Source: PALSA-612 sp963846915 (lineage in GTDB: Bacteria; Actinomycetota; Thermoleophilia; Gaiellales; Gaiellaceae). Taken from it: 64,000 nt of DNA. Below are positions 16,615 through 23,629 of the stretch, piece after piece. The stretch is taken from NCBI GenBank assembly GCA_963846915.1, contig CAWJXV010000008.1, positions 215,361 through 279,360 on the forward strand, read 5' to 3'. Each line of letters opens with the position of its first letter. Positions within the stretch are counted from its first letter, which is position 1. The notes beneath the pieces are model-generated. The model had not been told where the DNA came from, made no database searches, and saw only the letters and a program-made list of their open reading frames with translations. The position numbers and the translations under genes are program-made.

Positions 16615-17598
16615 GTGAGCGACGAGCCCACCGGAGCAGTCCTCCTCAGGGTCGTCACCGGCCCTGCCGCCGGGCAGTCGTTCGCGGTCGAGGGCGAGGC
16701 TGTGATCGGACGTGAGGACGCCCACGTCAACATCGCCGATCCGGAGCTGTCGCGGCGCCACGCCGCGCTCCACCGCACGGCCCACGGGGTGGTGATCGAA
16801 GATCTCGGCTCGACGAACGGCACGTTCGTAAACGGGGAGCGGGTCACCGAGCCCGTACTGATCACGGGCCCGGTCTCGATTCTCCTCGGGAAGACCGAGC
16901 TGACCCTGGAGCTTCCCGCGTCGCAGGGGCCACATGCACCGCCCATGCCGGCCGATGAGCAGCTCACGCGCCTCCAGCCTGCCGCTGCGGACGGAGCGGT
17001 GGGAGAACGGCCCGCCGCGGAGACGCCTGCCGCGGCTTCGGCGCCCGCCGTGGCCGCCGGAGCGGAGGCGCCCCCACCGTCGGCGCCGGGTCCGCCTCGC
17101 CAGACGGCCGGTCGCAAGCCGCAGCGCAGACTCGTGACGATCGTCGCGGTGGCGCTGCTCGTGATCGCGGGTGCCGTCGTCGCCGCCGTCCTGCTCACGA
17201 GGAGCGGCGCCAAGAGCCACCGTCTCGACATCAGCGGCGTGGTCGCGGTGATCGAGCAGATCGGCGGGGTGGGTGCGCCGGGCAGCAGTCAGGTCGAGGT
17301 CTCCCAGGTCTCCGGCTCTCCCGGCGGCGACGGCACCGGGCTCCACAAGGTGACGATCGGTCCAGGGGGCACCGTGATCGGAAGCGTGCAGCTCTTCTTC
17401 GACACGGGCAGCATCCTCATCAAGACATCCGGCGTCGCGGCGCCGGCAGGAAACGGCAGCTTCAAGATCAACTCGAACGCGACCATCACCGGCGGAACAG
17501 GAAGCTACTCCGGCGCGTCGGGTACCGCGAAGGTGACGGGCCTCAACAAGCCCAACTCGCTCTCGACCTTCCGTGCCCTGGGCACGATCGAGTACTGA
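16615..17598 (+). CDS. FHA - transmembrane helix - allene-oxide-cyclase-like barrel
   Basis: 327 residues: an FHA domain at about 10-105 (VIGREDAHVNI, LSRRHAAL, DLGSTNGTFVNG), a long Ala/Pro linker, a membrane helix near 176-200 after KPQRR, and an extracytoplasmic beta-rich domain whose ATITGGTGSYSGASGTAKV stretch resembles allene-oxide-cyclase/dirigent-type barrels. That fold can steer cyclisation or radical coupling without a cofactor. The GTG start lies 22 bases after the FHA-cupin gene. The barrel assignment rests on one motif and the length, so it is tentative. Confidence 0.75.
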   Translation: MSDEPTGAVLLRVVTGPAAGQSFAVEGEAVIGREDAHVNIADPELSRRHAALHRTAHGVVIEDLGSTNGTFVNGERVTEPVLITGPVSILLGKTELTLELPASQGPHAPPMPADEQLTRLQPAAADGAVGERPAAETPAAASAPAVAAGAEAPPPSAPGPPRQTAGRKPQRRLVTIVAVALLVIAGAVVAAVLLTRSGAKSHRLDISGVVAVIEQIGGVGAPGSSQVEVSQVSGSPGGDGTGLHKVTIGPGGTVIGSVQLFFDTGSILIKTSGVAAPAGNGSFKINSNATITGGTGSYSGASGTAKVTGLNKPNSLSTFRALGTIEY

Positions 17599-17626
17599 GC
17601 GGACGACGGAAAGGTCTGTTCGAGAC

Positions 17627-19936
17627 GTGGCAGAAGGGGCTGTAGCGGGACAGCCCGGGTCGGCGGCGAGCGCAGCCGAGCAGCGGCGCAAGCGGCTGAC
17701 GGTGGCGATCGTCGCCCTTGGAGCGCTGATGACGTCGCTCGACGCGACCATCGTCAACGTCGCGCTCCCGGACATCCGCAGCGACCTCGGCTACCTGCAG
17801 GTGTCGGTCTCCGACCTGCAGTGGGTCGTGAACGCGTATGCGCTCACGTACGCGTCGGCGCTGCTCACGGCGGGAAAGCTCGGCGACATCTTCGGCAGGC
17901 GGCGAGTGTTCCTGCTCGGTCTCGTGGTCTTCACCGCCAGCTCGATCGGCTGCGGAGCCGCGGGGAACATCGACGTGCTGATCGGGCTCCGGGCCGTTCA
18001 GGGAGTGGGTGCGGCGATGATCACACCCTGCAGCCTGTCGATCCTGACCGCAACCTTCGCACCCGAGGAGCGAGGCCTCGCGATGGGACTGTGGTCGGGC
18101 GTGCTCGGGGTCGGCGTCGCTCTCGGACCCCTCGTCGGCGGCATCCTCGTCGAGGAGCTGAGCTGGCGCTGGGTCTTCTTTGTCAACGTCCCGATCGGGA
18201 TCGCCTGCGCGGCCGCCACGCTCACCTGGGTCAAGGAGTCGCGAGCTCCGACCCAAGACCGCAACCTCGACCTCCCGGGCGTCGCCGTCTCGTCGCTTGG
18301 GCTGTTCGCGCTGACGTTCGGCCTGCTCAAGGGCAACGACTTCGGCTGGACCGATCCCCGAACACTCATCCTGCTCGCGATCGGTGTCGGGGGCCTCCTG
18401 CTGTTCGTCAGAGTCGAGCGGACCCGCACGGCGCCGATGCTGCCGCTGACGCTGTTCCGCAGCGCGACCTTCACCGGCGCCAACATCGTCGCGATCTTCG
18501 CCGGCTTCATCCTCTTCGGACAGCTCTTCCTGGGCTCGCTGCTCCTCCAGACGGTGATGGGCTACTCCGCGCTGGAGACGGGGCTTGCCCTCCTGCCGCT
18601 CACGCTGCTGATCATGGTCGTGTCGCCGCCGGTCGGCTGGCTGCTCAGCAACGGCGTCGGCCCCCGCTGGTTGATCACCGCCGGGATGATCATGCTCGCG
18701 AACTCGCTGGTCCTGTTCTCGCGCCTCGGCTTCAAGTCGACGTTCTGGGATGTCCTGCCCTCCCTGGCGCTGGCCGGCCTCGGGTTCGGCCTCGTGCTCA
18801 CGGCGGTGACGACGGCGGCGCTCGTCGGCGTCCCCGTTCGCTACGCGGGGATCGGCTCGGGGATCATCAACACCACGCGGCAGGTGGGCGGCACGATCGG
18901 GCTCGCCATCGTCGTGGCGGTGCAGACGGCGGCGCTCAACTCGTGGCTCTCGGACGGCCACTCGCGGCCCGACTCCTTCGTCCACGGCTTCCAGATCGCA
19001 ATGCTCGTGGCGGCCGGGGTGGCAGCGGCAGGCGCGGTCGTCGCTGCGCTGACCCTCGCGCGGGAGGCGCCTGCAGCCGCCGAGGCGATGGCGCCGGACC
19101 AGCTCGACCTGAAACCGGCAGCGAGCTGGGCCGTCGCCGCACCGTCGGTCGTTCGCCCGCTCGCACGCGCCGCGCCTCGAGCCCGGGCCGGCCTGCAGTT
19201 CCAGGTCGTCTCCGGGCCGGCCACCGGCATGCAGATCTCCTACCCCCCGGCGCCGTTCCTGATCGGCCGCGCGGCCGAGGGGCCCGGAAACCTCATGCGG
19301 GACCCGGAGCTCTCGCGGGAGCACGCACGCCTCTGTCCGCAGCCGGACGGGCGGCCGCTCATCGAGGACCTGGGCTCGACGAACGGCACATTCGTCAACG
19401 GCAACGCGATCACGGAGCCGGTCGCCCTCTCGGCAGGCGACACGATCCGCCTCGGGAGCAGCGAGCTCGCCGTCGTCGCGGCCCCTGCCGGCGAGCCGCG
19501 CTCGCTTGGAGCGGCCCACTCGCGGCTCCACGAGAAGCGGACACGAATGAGCCTCGCCTCCCCTCCCGCGACGGCGGCGACCGGCGGCTTCGTGCTCCGC
19601 GTGGAGGAGGGCAAGGCCGCCGGGAAGCGCATCCCGGTCCCCGAGGAGCTGATCGTCGGCCGCGCCGAGCAGGGAGACGGACGGCTCGACGGGGACCCCG
19701 AGCTCTCGCGCCGTCATGCCAGCTTCTCCGTCTTCGATCCGGGCCGGGTGCTCGTCGAGGATCTCGGCTCGACCAACGGCACGTTCGTCAACGGCCACCG
19801 GATCCACGCTCCGACGATCGTCACGCCGGGCGACGAGATCCATGTCGGCTCGACGACGATCGACGTCGAGCCGACGACCTCGCCGCCGCCGCCGGCCACG
19901 GCCGAGCCGCCCGTGGCCGCAGGAGAGCCGTCGTGA
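17627..19936 (+). CDS. MFS exporter with two C-terminal FHA domains
   Basis: 769 residues. The first 465 or so form a DHA2/EmrB-type 14-helix antiporter (TSLDATIVNVALPDI in helix 1, GRRRVFLLGL, later a GLGFGLVLTAVT helix). Two FHA domains follow, starting near 522 (LIGRAAEGPG, LSREHARL) and 654 (VGRAEQGDG, LSRRHASF), each with DLGSTNGTFVNG. This is the mirror order of the FHA-FHA-MFS-SRPBCC protein at 8104-10914, so the locus has two exporters with FHA domains at opposite ends. GTG 17627 was chosen for GGAAAGG upstream. Its TGA overlaps the GTG of the lipoprotein gene. A drug or product export role is inferred from family. Confidence 0.87.
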   Translation: MAEGAVAGQPGSAASAAEQRRKRLTVAIVALGALMTSLDATIVNVALPDIRSDLGYLQVSVSDLQWVVNAYALTYASALLTAGKLGDIFGRRRVFLLGLVVFTASSIGCGAAGNIDVLIGLRAVQGVGAAMITPCSLSILTATFAPEERGLAMGLWSGVLGVGVALGPLVGGILVEELSWRWVFFVNVPIGIACAAATLTWVKESRAPTQDRNLDLPGVAVSSLGLFALTFGLLKGNDFGWTDPRTLILLAIGVGGLLLFVRVERTRTAPMLPLTLFRSATFTGANIVAIFAGFILFGQLFLGSLLLQTVMGYSALETGLALLPLTLLIMVVSPPVGWLLSNGVGPRWLITAGMIMLANSLVLFSRLGFKSTFWDVLPSLALAGLGFGLVLTAVTTAALVGVPVRYAGIGSGIINTTRQVGGTIGLAIVVAVQTAALNSWLSDGHSRPDSFVHGFQIAMLVAAGVAAAGAVVAALTLAREAPAAAEAMAPDQLDLKPAASWAVAAPSVVRPLARAAPRARAGLQFQVVSGPATGMQISYPPAPFLIGRAAEGPGNLMRDPELSREHARLCPQPDGRPLIEDLGSTNGTFVNGNAITEPVALSAGDTIRLGSSELAVVAAPAGEPRSLGAAHSRLHEKRTRMSLASPPATAATGGFVLRVEEGKAAGKRIPVPEELIVGRAEQGDGRLDGDPELSRRHASFSVFDPGRVLVEDLGSTNGTFVNGHRIHAPTIVTPGDEIHVGSTTIDVEPTTSPPPPATAEPPVAAGEPS

Positions 19937-20433
19937 GCGCTGCGAGGATCGCGCCGGTGCTCGCCGCCGCCGCTCTCGTCCTCGCCGGGTGCGGGTCCGG
20001 GTCAGTCGATCGTGTCCAGAGCCAGCGACTGGACGTGATCCGGAAGGCGACGCAGATCTACCAGAATCCGGACACGGCTCTCGCGCGCGGCTACTTCCAG
20101 GTGCCCGGGTGCATCAAGTCGAGCGACGGCTCCGGCGCGCTGGGGACGCTGTTCTTCAACCTCACGGACCCCGGTACGCGTGTCGATCTCGTCCACCCGC
20201 AGGAGCTGTTCTACGACCTGAACCCGGCTCACGGGAGTTCGCAGCTGCTCGGAGTCGGGTACTACGAGCACGCCCACGGCCAGCGCCCGCCGCTGACGCC
20301 TCTCGGGCACATGGAAGGACCGCTCCCCGGCGTGCTGCCGAACCAGGGCTCGCACTACGAGCTGCACGCCTGGGTGTACAGGAAGAGTCCGGACGGGGTC
20401 CTCAGTTTCTGGAACAAGAACGTCGGCTGCTGA
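19933..20433 (+). CDS. Predicted lipoprotein, function unknown
   Basis: 166 residues beginning with a lipoprotein signal peptide: Ala/Leu-rich core then the lipobox LVLAGC. The mature part is rich in aromatic residues and His (YYEHAHGQRPPLTPLGHMEG) and has three further Cys. I recognise no family. The GTG start overlaps the TGA of the MFS-FHA gene (GTGA), so it is translationally coupled to that exporter and probably works with it at the outer face of the membrane, for instance as a product-binding or partner subunit. Confidence 0.75.
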   Translation: MSAARIAPVLAAAALVLAGCGSGSVDRVQSQRLDVIRKATQIYQNPDTALARGYFQVPGCIKSSDGSGALGTLFFNLTDPGTRVDLVHPQELFYDLNPAHGSSQLLGVGYYEHAHGQRPPLTPLGHMEGPLPGVLPNQGSHYELHAWVYRKSPDGVLSFWNKNVGC

Positions 20434-20437
20434 GCGG

Positions 20438-20457
20438 CGCTCGGCCGCCGGCGAGCG
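20438..20457 (+). terminator. Hairpin between convergent genes
   Basis: CGCTCG and CGAGCG pair across an eight-base GC loop, just after the lipoprotein stop and before the end of the minus-strand FHA-cupin gene. There is no T-run. Confidence 0.4.
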
Positions 20458-20463
20458 GGCCGA

Positions 20464-21576
20464 TCAAAACGGACAGGACGACGGCTTCGGGCGAGGCGCG
20501 AACGCGTTCTGAGGTTGCACGGGATGCCCGAAGAACGAGAGCGCGAACACCTTCGCCGGAATCGAGCCTTCGTTGCGAATGTCGTGCTCGACCGTTCCCC
20601 CGATGAAGGCAACCTGACCTTTCGTCAGCGTGTGCGGACGGCACCGAGGGTCCTTCGCGACGTACATGGTGATGGTCCCCTGCGACACCAGGATGAAGCC
20701 GTCGAGGCCGTTCGGGTGGATATGCCACCCGGTTTGAGCTCCTGGCTGGAGGGTGACCAAGCCAAGCACTGCAAACGGATGCCCTGTGATCGATACGCCC
20801 ATCGAGGTGTGGCCGCCGAGGTCGCGGTGGGTCGCGCCTGCTGCCGCCAGCGCCCCCGTGACATCGGAGGTCGCCGAGAGAAATCCAGCGCCGACGTACC
20901 GTACAGACACCGGCGGCACCTGACCTCCGCCGCCGCCGTTGGAGGCAGACGCGGCGTGCGTGACCGTCACGGTCTTGGTCGTCGAGGAGCCGCCTGCGAA
21001 CCACCCGATCGCGACGCCCGCTCCGACGAGCGCAGCTACGAGCACGCCTCCGGCGAGCACCTTGGTCGGGGGTCGGCGCGGAGCAGTTGATCCTGAGTCG
21101 GCGACCTGTCCATCCGACGGCGGGAGGGCTGTCGAAGCGGCGGCAGCCCCCCCGGCCGCGGCTGATGCGGCCACATCGGCGGGCGGACTCGCGGTAGCCG
21201 CCACGCGCGTCGTCTGGACGTCTGCCATTGGAGAGCCGGACAGCCGGGTGACCTCCGGATCGGCGATGGCGGGAGACAGGACCGTCGGGTCTGCCTGCCA
21301 CTCAACCCGTATCTCAGAGGTGCCGAGCGTGAGCTTGTCCTCTTTCGTGACGGGCGTGGGTTCGGCGATACGCACCCCGTTCACGAACGTGCCGTTGAGC
21401 GAGTCGAGGTCTTCGACGACGACGCTGTCGCCCGAAACGCGAAGGACGGCGTGGCGACGTGACAGCTGGCGATCATCGATCTCGAGATCGCATCCCTCCC
21501 GTCCGATCACGACATCGTGCTCGAGCTCGAGCGATCGTCCCGACGCGGGCCCGGAGACGACATTCAGGACGTGCAT
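20464..21576 (-). CDS. FHA - transmembrane helix - cupin protein, minus strand
   Basis: 370 residues: an FHA domain at 1-95 (VIGREGCDLEI, LSRRHAVL, DLDSLNGTFVNG), an Ala-rich linker, a membrane helix around 165-190 ending GWFAGGSS, and a C-terminal cupin with WHIHPNGLDGFILVSQG and a later EHDIRNEG strand. It shares the overall plan of the protein at 6494-7498, including the RHPG/IHPNG type ligand loop and a Cys-containing C-terminus. The ATG has GGAGG upstream. It is transcribed away from the double-FHA hydrolase gene. The cupin should face outward; the substrate is unknown. Confidence 0.8.
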   Translation of the reverse strand: MHVLNVVSGPASGRSLELEHDVVIGREGCDLEIDDRQLSRRHAVLRVSGDSVVVEDLDSLNGTFVNGVRIAEPTPVTKEDKLTLGTSEIRVEWQADPTVLSPAIADPEVTRLSGSPMADVQTTRVAATASPPADVAASAAAGGAAAASTALPPSDGQVADSGSTAPRRPPTKVLAGGVLVAALVGAGVAIGWFAGGSSTTKTVTVTHAASASNGGGGGQVPPVSVRYVGAGFLSATSDVTGALAAAGATHRDLGGHTSMGVSITGHPFAVLGLVTLQPGAQTGWHIHPNGLDGFILVSQGTITMYVAKDPRCRPHTLTKGQVAFIGGTVEHDIRNEGSIPAKVFALSFFGHPVQPQNAFAPRPKPSSCPF

Positions 21577-21659
21577 CGCCTGCCCTCCGTATCCCTCACC
21601 AACTCTCCCTCTCCGGCGAAGTGGCGACGCCCGACTGCCTCGACTCCAGCCGGTGGCCA

Positions 21660-21689
21660 AGCGTAGTGCCGAAGACCTCGTCGAGTCAA
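21660..21689 (-). promoter_or_regulatory. Candidate promoter for the minus-strand FHA-cupin gene
   Basis: On the minus strand TTGACT (21689-21684) is followed after 18 bases by TACGCT (21665-21660), with an 84-base leader to the ATG. Confidence 0.42.
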
Positions 21690-21702
21690 GCGGCGGTCCG
21701 GC

Positions 21703-23580
21703 GTGCCGGGGAGCGTTGTAGGCTCCCCGCAAGTGGCGAGCCTGCGAGTAGTCACAGGTGAGCTCGCAGGAACCACGGTCGAGGTGACCGGCGAGCTGGT
21801 GATCGGTCGCGCCGATGCCGACCTCACCCTCGACGACGCCGAGGTCTCACGGCGCCACGCGATCGTCCGCCAGGCCGCCGGCAAGCTCCAGATCGAAGAC
21901 CTCGGCTCCTCCAACGGAACGTTCGTCGACGGCGCCCGGATCGCCGCCCCGACCGCCCTCGAGGACGGCTCGAAGCTGACCATCGGCACCACCGAGCTGG
22001 TCGTGAAGGACGAGCAGCCTGTCGCGGCGACGGTCGTGAGCCCGCCACAGGCGGCGAGCCTGCGCGTCGTCACAGGTGAGCTCGCAGGAACCATGGTCGA
22101 GGTCACCGGCGAACTGGTGATCGGTCGCGCCGATGCCGACCTCACCCTCGACGACGCCGAGGTCTCACGGCGCCACGCGATCGTCCGCCAGGCCGCCGGC
22201 AAGCTCCAGATCGAAGACCTCGGCTCCTCCAACGGAACGTTCGTCGACGGCGCCCGGATCGCCGCCCCGACCGCCCTCGAGGACGGCTCGAAGCTGACCA
22301 TCGGCACCACCGAGCTGGTCGTGGAAAGCCACGCCGCAGGTACGACCAAGATCACGGGGCCCGTGGACCCGCACGCGACGAAGGTCGCGGCCGCGGGGGA
22401 GCTCGACTCCGGGCTGGACCACGTCAGCGAGGCAGCGGCGGCTCCCGCGCCCAGAGAGCAGCCGCCGGCGCCGAGGGCCGGGTCGGCAAGACGCTTCGAC
22501 CGGGGTCGGCTCACGTCCCGTCCGGTCGTCGCTGCGGCCGCGGTCGGAACGGCGATCGCGGTCGGGCTGGTCGCCTACCTCCTCACGTCGGGTAGCTCGA
22601 CGAGCGCGTCGCCGGTCGACGTCCCGGTGCAGTTCACCGTGAAGGACGAGAACCGGTCCGTGCTCCCGTGCGCGGCCTCGGGCTCAACCTACCGCCTCAC
22701 GGGGCGACTGGTAGAGCCGCACTCGCCGGTCGGCTCCGCGGCGACGGTCTACATGTCCGGAGTGATCTTCTCGAGCCTGTTCGAGTTCCACAACGACCTC
22801 CTCCCCGGCTACGACTTCGCCCGCGACCTGGCGACGCTCGGCCACACGTCGGTGGTGATCGACCGAGTCGGCTACGGCAAGACCCGTCCGTATCCGGCGG
22901 ACGGAAGGAGCGTCTGCATGGGGGCGCAGGCCGACATGCTGCACCAGGTCGTCGACGAGCTTCGCACCGGTCGCTACACCGTGGTCGGATCGTCCGGGCC
23001 CCATCCGAGAGCCTTCGCCCGCGTCGCGATCGCCGGCTACTCCCTCGGCGGTCTCGTCGACGAGATCGAGGCCGCCTCGTTCAGGGACGCGAGCTCGCTC
23101 GTCACGATCGGCTGGGCCGAGCAAGGGTTCACCAGCTACGCCGCGGCCACTCCGTACGTCCTGGCCCATTGCAAGCCCGGGCTCGCGAAGCCGCCGTCCG
23201 GGCGTGTCGGATACTTCCGGACGGTCGCGGCGAGCAAGGTGCCGCTCCTCGTCTCGCCGCAGGCCGACCCACGGGTCAGGCCGCTGTTCGCGAAGAACGA
23301 GGAGCTGGACGCGTGCGGGCAGTTCCTGAGCGCGGGACAGTGGTTCGGCGGCCTCGCCAAGCCGGCACTCCGACGGGTCGGGATCCCTGTCCTCGTCGTC
23401 TACGGCGACTACGACGTGCTATACGGGCCAGCCGCGTGGCCGGCCCAGCTGGCCCATTTCACCGGAACCCGCGATCGGACGCTGGTCGGGATCCCGGACG
23501 GTCAGATGCTGATGCTGGACCGCCACGCGCCGCTGACGAGGCACGTGATCTCGGACTGGCTCGAGTCGCACAGGTTCTGA
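21703..23580 (+). CDS. FHA-FHA-transmembrane-alpha/beta hydrolase protein
   Basis: 625 residues from GTG 21703. Two almost identical FHA domains (about 11-101 and 117-207) both have VIGRADADLTL, VSRRHAIV and DLGSSNGTFVDG. A linker and a membrane helix near 273-294 follow. The rest, outside the membrane, is an alpha/beta hydrolase with the nucleophile elbow GYSLGG near 443-448, an acid candidate in YGDYDVLYGP and a His in MLDRHAPLT. It could be an esterase or acyl-transfer enzyme acting on exported product. A perfect hairpin (21707-21729) overlaps the initiation region. GTG 21733 would remove ten residues without harming the FHA domain, so the start is open. Confidence 0.8.
   Translation: MPGSVVGSPQVASLRVVTGELAGTTVEVTGELVIGRADADLTLDDAEVSRRHAIVRQAAGKLQIEDLGSSNGTFVDGARIAAPTALEDGSKLTIGTTELVVKDEQPVAATVVSPPQAASLRVVTGELAGTMVEVTGELVIGRADADLTLDDAEVSRRHAIVRQAAGKLQIEDLGSSNGTFVDGARIAAPTALEDGSKLTIGTTELVVESHAAGTTKITGPVDPHATKVAAAGELDSGLDHVSEAAAAPAPREQPPAPRAGSARRFDRGRLTSRPVVAAAAVGTAIAVGLVAYLLTSGSSTSASPVDVPVQFTVKDENRSVLPCAASGSTYRLTGRLVEPHSPVGSAATVYMSGVIFSSLFEFHNDLLPGYDFARDLATLGHTSVVIDRVGYGKTRPYPADGRSVCMGAQADMLHQVVDELRTGRYTVVGSSGPHPRAFARVAIAGYSLGGLVDEIEAASFRDASSLVTIGWAEQGFTSYAAATPYVLAHCKPGLAKPPSGRVGYFRTVAASKVPLLVSPQADPRVRPLFAKNEELDACGQFLSAGQWFGGLAKPALRRVGIPVLVVYGDYDVLYGPAAWPAQLAHFTGTRDRTLVGIPDGQMLMLDRHAPLTRHVISDWLESHRF
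21733..22005 (+). repeat. Tandem FHA-domain DNA repeat, copy 1
   Basis: A 273-bp unit repeated at 22051-22323 with an offset of 318 bases. Six mismatches fall in the first 63 bases and none in the last 210, including silent sites, which indicates recent duplication or gene conversion. Confidence 0.92.
22051..22323 (+). repeat. Tandem FHA-domain DNA repeat, copy 2
   Basis: Partner of 21733-22005. The two units are separated by a 45-base linker that differs from the sequence after copy 2. Confidence 0.92.
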
Positions 23581-23629
23581 CGCGGGCTTCGGCGCGTCGG
23601 CGACTGCGGCCGTCCTGCCCGGAGCGGAC

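Noticed and set aside
17543..19843. Long minus-strand frame opposite the MFS-FHA gene
   Set aside because: Arg/Asp/Glu-rich low-complexity translation typical of antisense GC-rich DNA.
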